Of a stretch of 16,679 bases of DNA, positions 14,840 to 16,679 are shown piece after piece; positions within the stretch are counted from its first letter, which is position 1, and the number at the start of each line of letters is the position of its first letter. The notes below the pieces were generated by a model. That model searched no databases. It worked only from the letters and a program-made list of their open reading frames with translations, and was not told where the DNA came from. The position numbers and the translations under genes were made by a program. This DNA comes from JBGPBY01 sp041481485 (GTDB lineage Bacteria; Acidobacteriota; Terriglobia; 20CM-2-55-15). The DNA lies in the NCBI GenBank assembly GCA_041481485.1, contig JBGPBY010000113.1, positions 1 to 16,679 on the forward strand. Reading direction: 5' to 3'.

Positions 14840-15874
14840 CTAAATCCGCATTTGGTCGGCGCCGACGATGACCTCGCCGCTAAAAACTTTTTTTAGATCC
14901 GCAGTCAAAGGATCGTTGTTTCCGCCGCGCCCTCCACCGACCTGATGGGTGAGTACCACAGTCTTAACCTTCGCCGCAGCGGCCATTTTACCGACCATCT
15001 CTGGAGTGGAGTGAGTTTCGCGCACATGGCGGGCAACACTTTCCGTGTTGTTGTTGGTGTCCGCCGCCGCGCCGCGTCCGTTGGCATTCTGGCCACCTGC
15101 GGTCCCCAGAACTTCGCAGACAAACAGATCCGCGCCGCGCGCCAATTCGATAAGGTTTTCCGAATAAGTCGTATCTCCGGAGAACACAATGGAGCGGGTT
15201 GCCGTATTGAATCGGTAAGAGAACGAGCGGTAATCCATTTTCGCCTTGGCGCGATCCGGAAAATGCGTGTTCTCGACAGCTTGCACCGTAACGCGGTCGT
15301 CTTTGAATACCTCGGTGATTTTCGGCGCGTTCATGTCGTGGCCATGAAAGATGGTCTTGGGGTCGACCGTTCGGCCTTCATCGATCATCCGAATTGTCAC
15401 ATTGGCCTTGGAGAACGCAATGGCCGCATCGACCATGGCGGCGGTTCCGTAAGGTCCATAAACCGTTGCCGCCCCCGGGTTCTGGGATGCTGTCCACTTC
15501 AGGGCGATCAGTGCCGCGATATCCGCGGTGTGATCATCGTGAAGGTGAGTGATGAAAACATCGGAGATATTGCCCAGAGTGAGGCCTGCCTGAACGAGAG
15601 ACTTGATCGCGCCGTATCCACAATCCACAAGATAAGGACGGCCATCTACAATCACGACACTGGACGCCTGCGTTCTGTTCGCGGAAACGCCCGGACCGCC
15701 CTGCGTCCCCAATAAAACCAATTCTGTCCCTTTTGGTTGAGCGGCCTGACCCTGCCCCCGTTGCCCGCCCCGGCCCCGAGCCTGAGACAAGACCGGCGCC
15801 GCCCAGGCCAGAGCAGCAAACTTCAATAAGTCGCGGCGGCTCCAGCAACCCACCTCATTTCCGGTCCGTTTCAT
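14840..15874 (-). CDS. Tat-exported metallo-beta-lactamase-fold hydrolase
   Basis: The 344-residue product starts with a twin-arginine signal (SRRDLLKFAALAWAAPVL, about 11-28), then a short linker rich in Gly, Arg and Gln (GRGGQRGQGQ). The metallo-beta-lactamase fold follows: LVDCGYGAIKSL, HLHDDHTAD (H110, H112, D114, H115), a later His in VENTHFPDRAK, FSGDTTYSENL (Asp bridging) and VVLTHQVGG. The order fits the RNase Z/arylsulfatase-like branch that works on two zinc ions. Tat export argues against a tRNA-processing role and for an exported ester or phosphodiester hydrolase; the substrate is unknown. The frame opens at TTG 15895, but ATG 15874 sits after an AGGGGGAG site and begins near the signal, so I chose it. 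It is the first gene of the exported-protein cluster. Confidence 0.87.
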   Translation of the reverse strand: MKRTGNEVGCWSRRDLLKFAALAWAAPVLSQARGRGGQRGQGQAAQPKGTELVLLGTQGGPGVSANRTQASSVVIVDGRPYLVDCGYGAIKSLVQAGLTLGNISDVFITHLHDDHTADIAALIALKWTASQNPGAATVYGPYGTAAMVDAAIAFSKANVTIRMIDEGRTVDPKTIFHGHDMNAPKITEVFKDDRVTVQAVENTHFPDRAKAKMDYRSFSYRFNTATRSIVFSGDTTYSENLIELARGADLFVCEVLGTAGGQNANGRGAAADTNNNTESVARHVRETHSTPEMVGKMAAAAKVKTVVLTHQVGGGRGGNNDPLTADLKKVFSGEVIVGADQMRI

Positions 15875-16079
15875 GAGTCTCCCCCTCAAGTTCAATCCTC
15901 AATATTGTCTTTATGTAATTTGAAAATCTTCGCGCGGACTTTCTACCATAACTGGAGGTCGTTCGCCACGCCAGCTTGCGTTCCCTGAAGCCAGACATAG
16001 AAGTCTTCAAATGTGAGCGGTCAAATGATTTGTTGTCCGATGTCTAATGTAATTGCTGGGATTTCCGAATGTCCCAATG
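15875..16079. other. Upstream region of the exported-protein cluster
   Basis: These bases should hold the promoter of the minus-strand cluster, since the next upstream feature is a repeat. Apart from AGGGGGAG immediately before ATG 15874 I see no gene and no convincing -35/-10 pair. The A/T-rich stretch 15900-15930 is a plausible promoter site but I cannot place it exactly. Confidence 0.35.
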
Positions 16080-16338
16080 ACTGTAGCCGCGGGCTATCCA
16101 GGTGTGAAGGAATGAAATTCCGACTGTAAGGACAGTCGATCAAGAAATCCCTCTCCCAACGGGAGAGGGGGCCGCGCAGCGGCCGGTGAGGGGTACCGCC
16201 AGTAACAATTTTTACTTGCGGTACCCCTCCCCCGGCCTTCGGCCGCCCTCTCCCGTTGGGAGAGGGATTTTTTGATCGACCGCCTCCATAGCCACGCGAT
16301 TCGAATTCCTTCACGCATTCACAGACCGCGCCTACAGT
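16080..16338. repeat. Nested palindromic repeat with ACTGTAG frame
   Basis: The outer ends are inverted: ACTGTAGCCGCGG at 16080 pairs with CCGCGCCTACAGT ending at 16338. Ten-base GTGAAGGAAT (16104-16113) is the exact reverse complement of 16305-16314. Inside lies a separate palindrome listed below. The outer frame resembles the 84-base repeat at 11634-11717 and the start of the repeat at 16518. No coding capacity is credible here. Confidence 0.8.
16135..16280. repeat. CCCTCTCCC-type palindrome, 146 bases
   Basis: GTCGATCAAGAAATCCC at the left end pairs with GGGATTTTTTGATCGAC at the right end with one mismatch. Within the arms are further hairpins: CCCTCTCCCAACGGGAGAGG on the left and its counterpart on the right, GGCCGCGCAGCGGCC, GGCCTTCGGCC, and an almost perfect central stem around CAATTT (16206-16211). 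The CCCTCTCCC/GGGAGAGGG motif is a common dispersed repeat in many environmental bacteria. It could fold into a branched cruciform. Confidence 0.85.
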
Positions 16339-16517
16339 TGTGACCGAGGAAACGACGTTCGACTGTCATCCCCGCAAAGGCCCAGGGGAATTCAGATCCA
16401 GATAATCGCGTCGAAAATGCTCATGTTTCACAGTGCCGAGAGTGACAGACAGATGAGGTCCACTATCAGCGACACGATCTATAAGAAATGAGAAAGGTGT
16501 TAATGAATGCTTTTCCC
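16339..16517. other. Spacer between two repeats
   Basis: I find no gene here. A stretch beginning GTCATCCCCGCAAAGG (from about 16365) resembles half of the dispersed GTCATCCCCGCGAAGGCGGG repeat seen in many bacteria, but its mirror half is degenerate. The remainder shows no structure I can name. Confidence 0.4.
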
Positions 16518-16679
16518 ACTGTAGGGGCGGTCATAGAAGGTGTGAAGAAATAATCAATATTCAATATTCAATTCTCAATCGTCATCGGCGGTGGCGCTTC
16601 GCGCAATCATTTCTTAAAAATGCCGCGCGATAGCGCATCCACAATTGAGAATTGAATATTGATTATTGATTATTTCTTC
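16518..16679. repeat. Palindrome of 7-base units (copy B) in ACTGTAG frame, cut by window edge
   Basis: The left frame starts ACTGTAGGGGCGGTCATAG and continues AGGTGTGAAG, as in the repeat at 16080. The palindrome proper has arms 16544-16579 and 16644-16679. From the centre outward the right arm reads TTGAGAA, TTGAATA, TTGATTA, TTGATTA and ends TTTCTTC. The left arm mirrors this with TTGAATA doubled instead of TTGATTA. The 64-base centre contains a further imperfect inverted repeat (16590-16604 with 16625-16640). The matching right frame presumably lies beyond the window. Confidence 0.85.

Noticed and set aside
16021..16318. Two minus-strand frames across the nested repeat
   Set aside because: Their translations are produced by the CCCTCTCCC palindrome and do not resemble proteins.
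16080..16338. Insertion sequence with terminal inverted repeats
   Set aside because: No transposase frame lies inside and no convincing target-site duplication flanks it, so it is at most a non-autonomous repeat.

Overview
The window (16,679 bases) looks like chromosomal accessory DNA from a soil-type bacterium, most likely an Acidobacteriota member related to Bryobacterales/Solibacter. That placement is an inference from gene families and is not proven: a DUF6152 protein, secreted 'PRWPDG' proteins, a monoheme/copper-monooxygenase-like fusion, a heavy-metal-binding-domain protein and a fused MFS/spermidine-synthase-like protein. There is no rRNA, tRNA, CRISPR array, phage gene or transposase. 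GTG and TTG starts are common and several predicted starts move downstream to a better ribosome binding site.

Layout. Bases 1-588 hold no recognisable gene apart from a doubtful 42-codon ORF. greB lies at 589-1164 (minus). A lipoprotein amidohydrolase (1388-3091), a small heavy-metal-binding-domain protein (3376-3786) and a cytochrome/copper-monooxygenase-like protein (3903-5378) follow on the plus strand. Then comes a minus-strand operon read from 9632 down to 5505: an MFS/spermidine-synthase fusion, a DDAH-like amidinohydrolase and an AlkZ-related winged-helix protein. Divergent from it is a membrane-anchored MutS-like ATPase (9856-11628). A strong terminator at 11718-11767 separates it from a convergent five-gene minus-strand cluster of exported proteins (15874 down to 11785). 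That cluster comprises a Tat-exported metallo-beta-lactamase-fold hydrolase, a DUF6152-like/PRWPDG fusion, a free DUF6152 protein, a free PRWPDG-domain protein and a small secreted protein.

The most unusual content is non-coding. Two palindromes (9754-9833 and 16544-16679) are built from head-to-tail 7-base units whose sequence variants occur in the same order outward from the centre, mirrored on both sides. The second sits inside a frame starting ACTGTAG and continuing to GTGAAG. The same frame encloses an unrelated CCCTCTCCC palindrome at 16080-16338, and a short 84-base ACTGTAG palindrome follows the MutS-like gene. These look like modular, nested palindromic repeats.

Functional links: the exported cluster plausibly forms one envelope or periplasmic module of unknown substrate, with a gene fusion lying beside separate versions of both its halves. 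The 9632-5505 operon joins a polyamine-synthase-like enzyme with a guanidino-group hydrolase, suggesting modified-arginine or amine metabolism; this is inference only.
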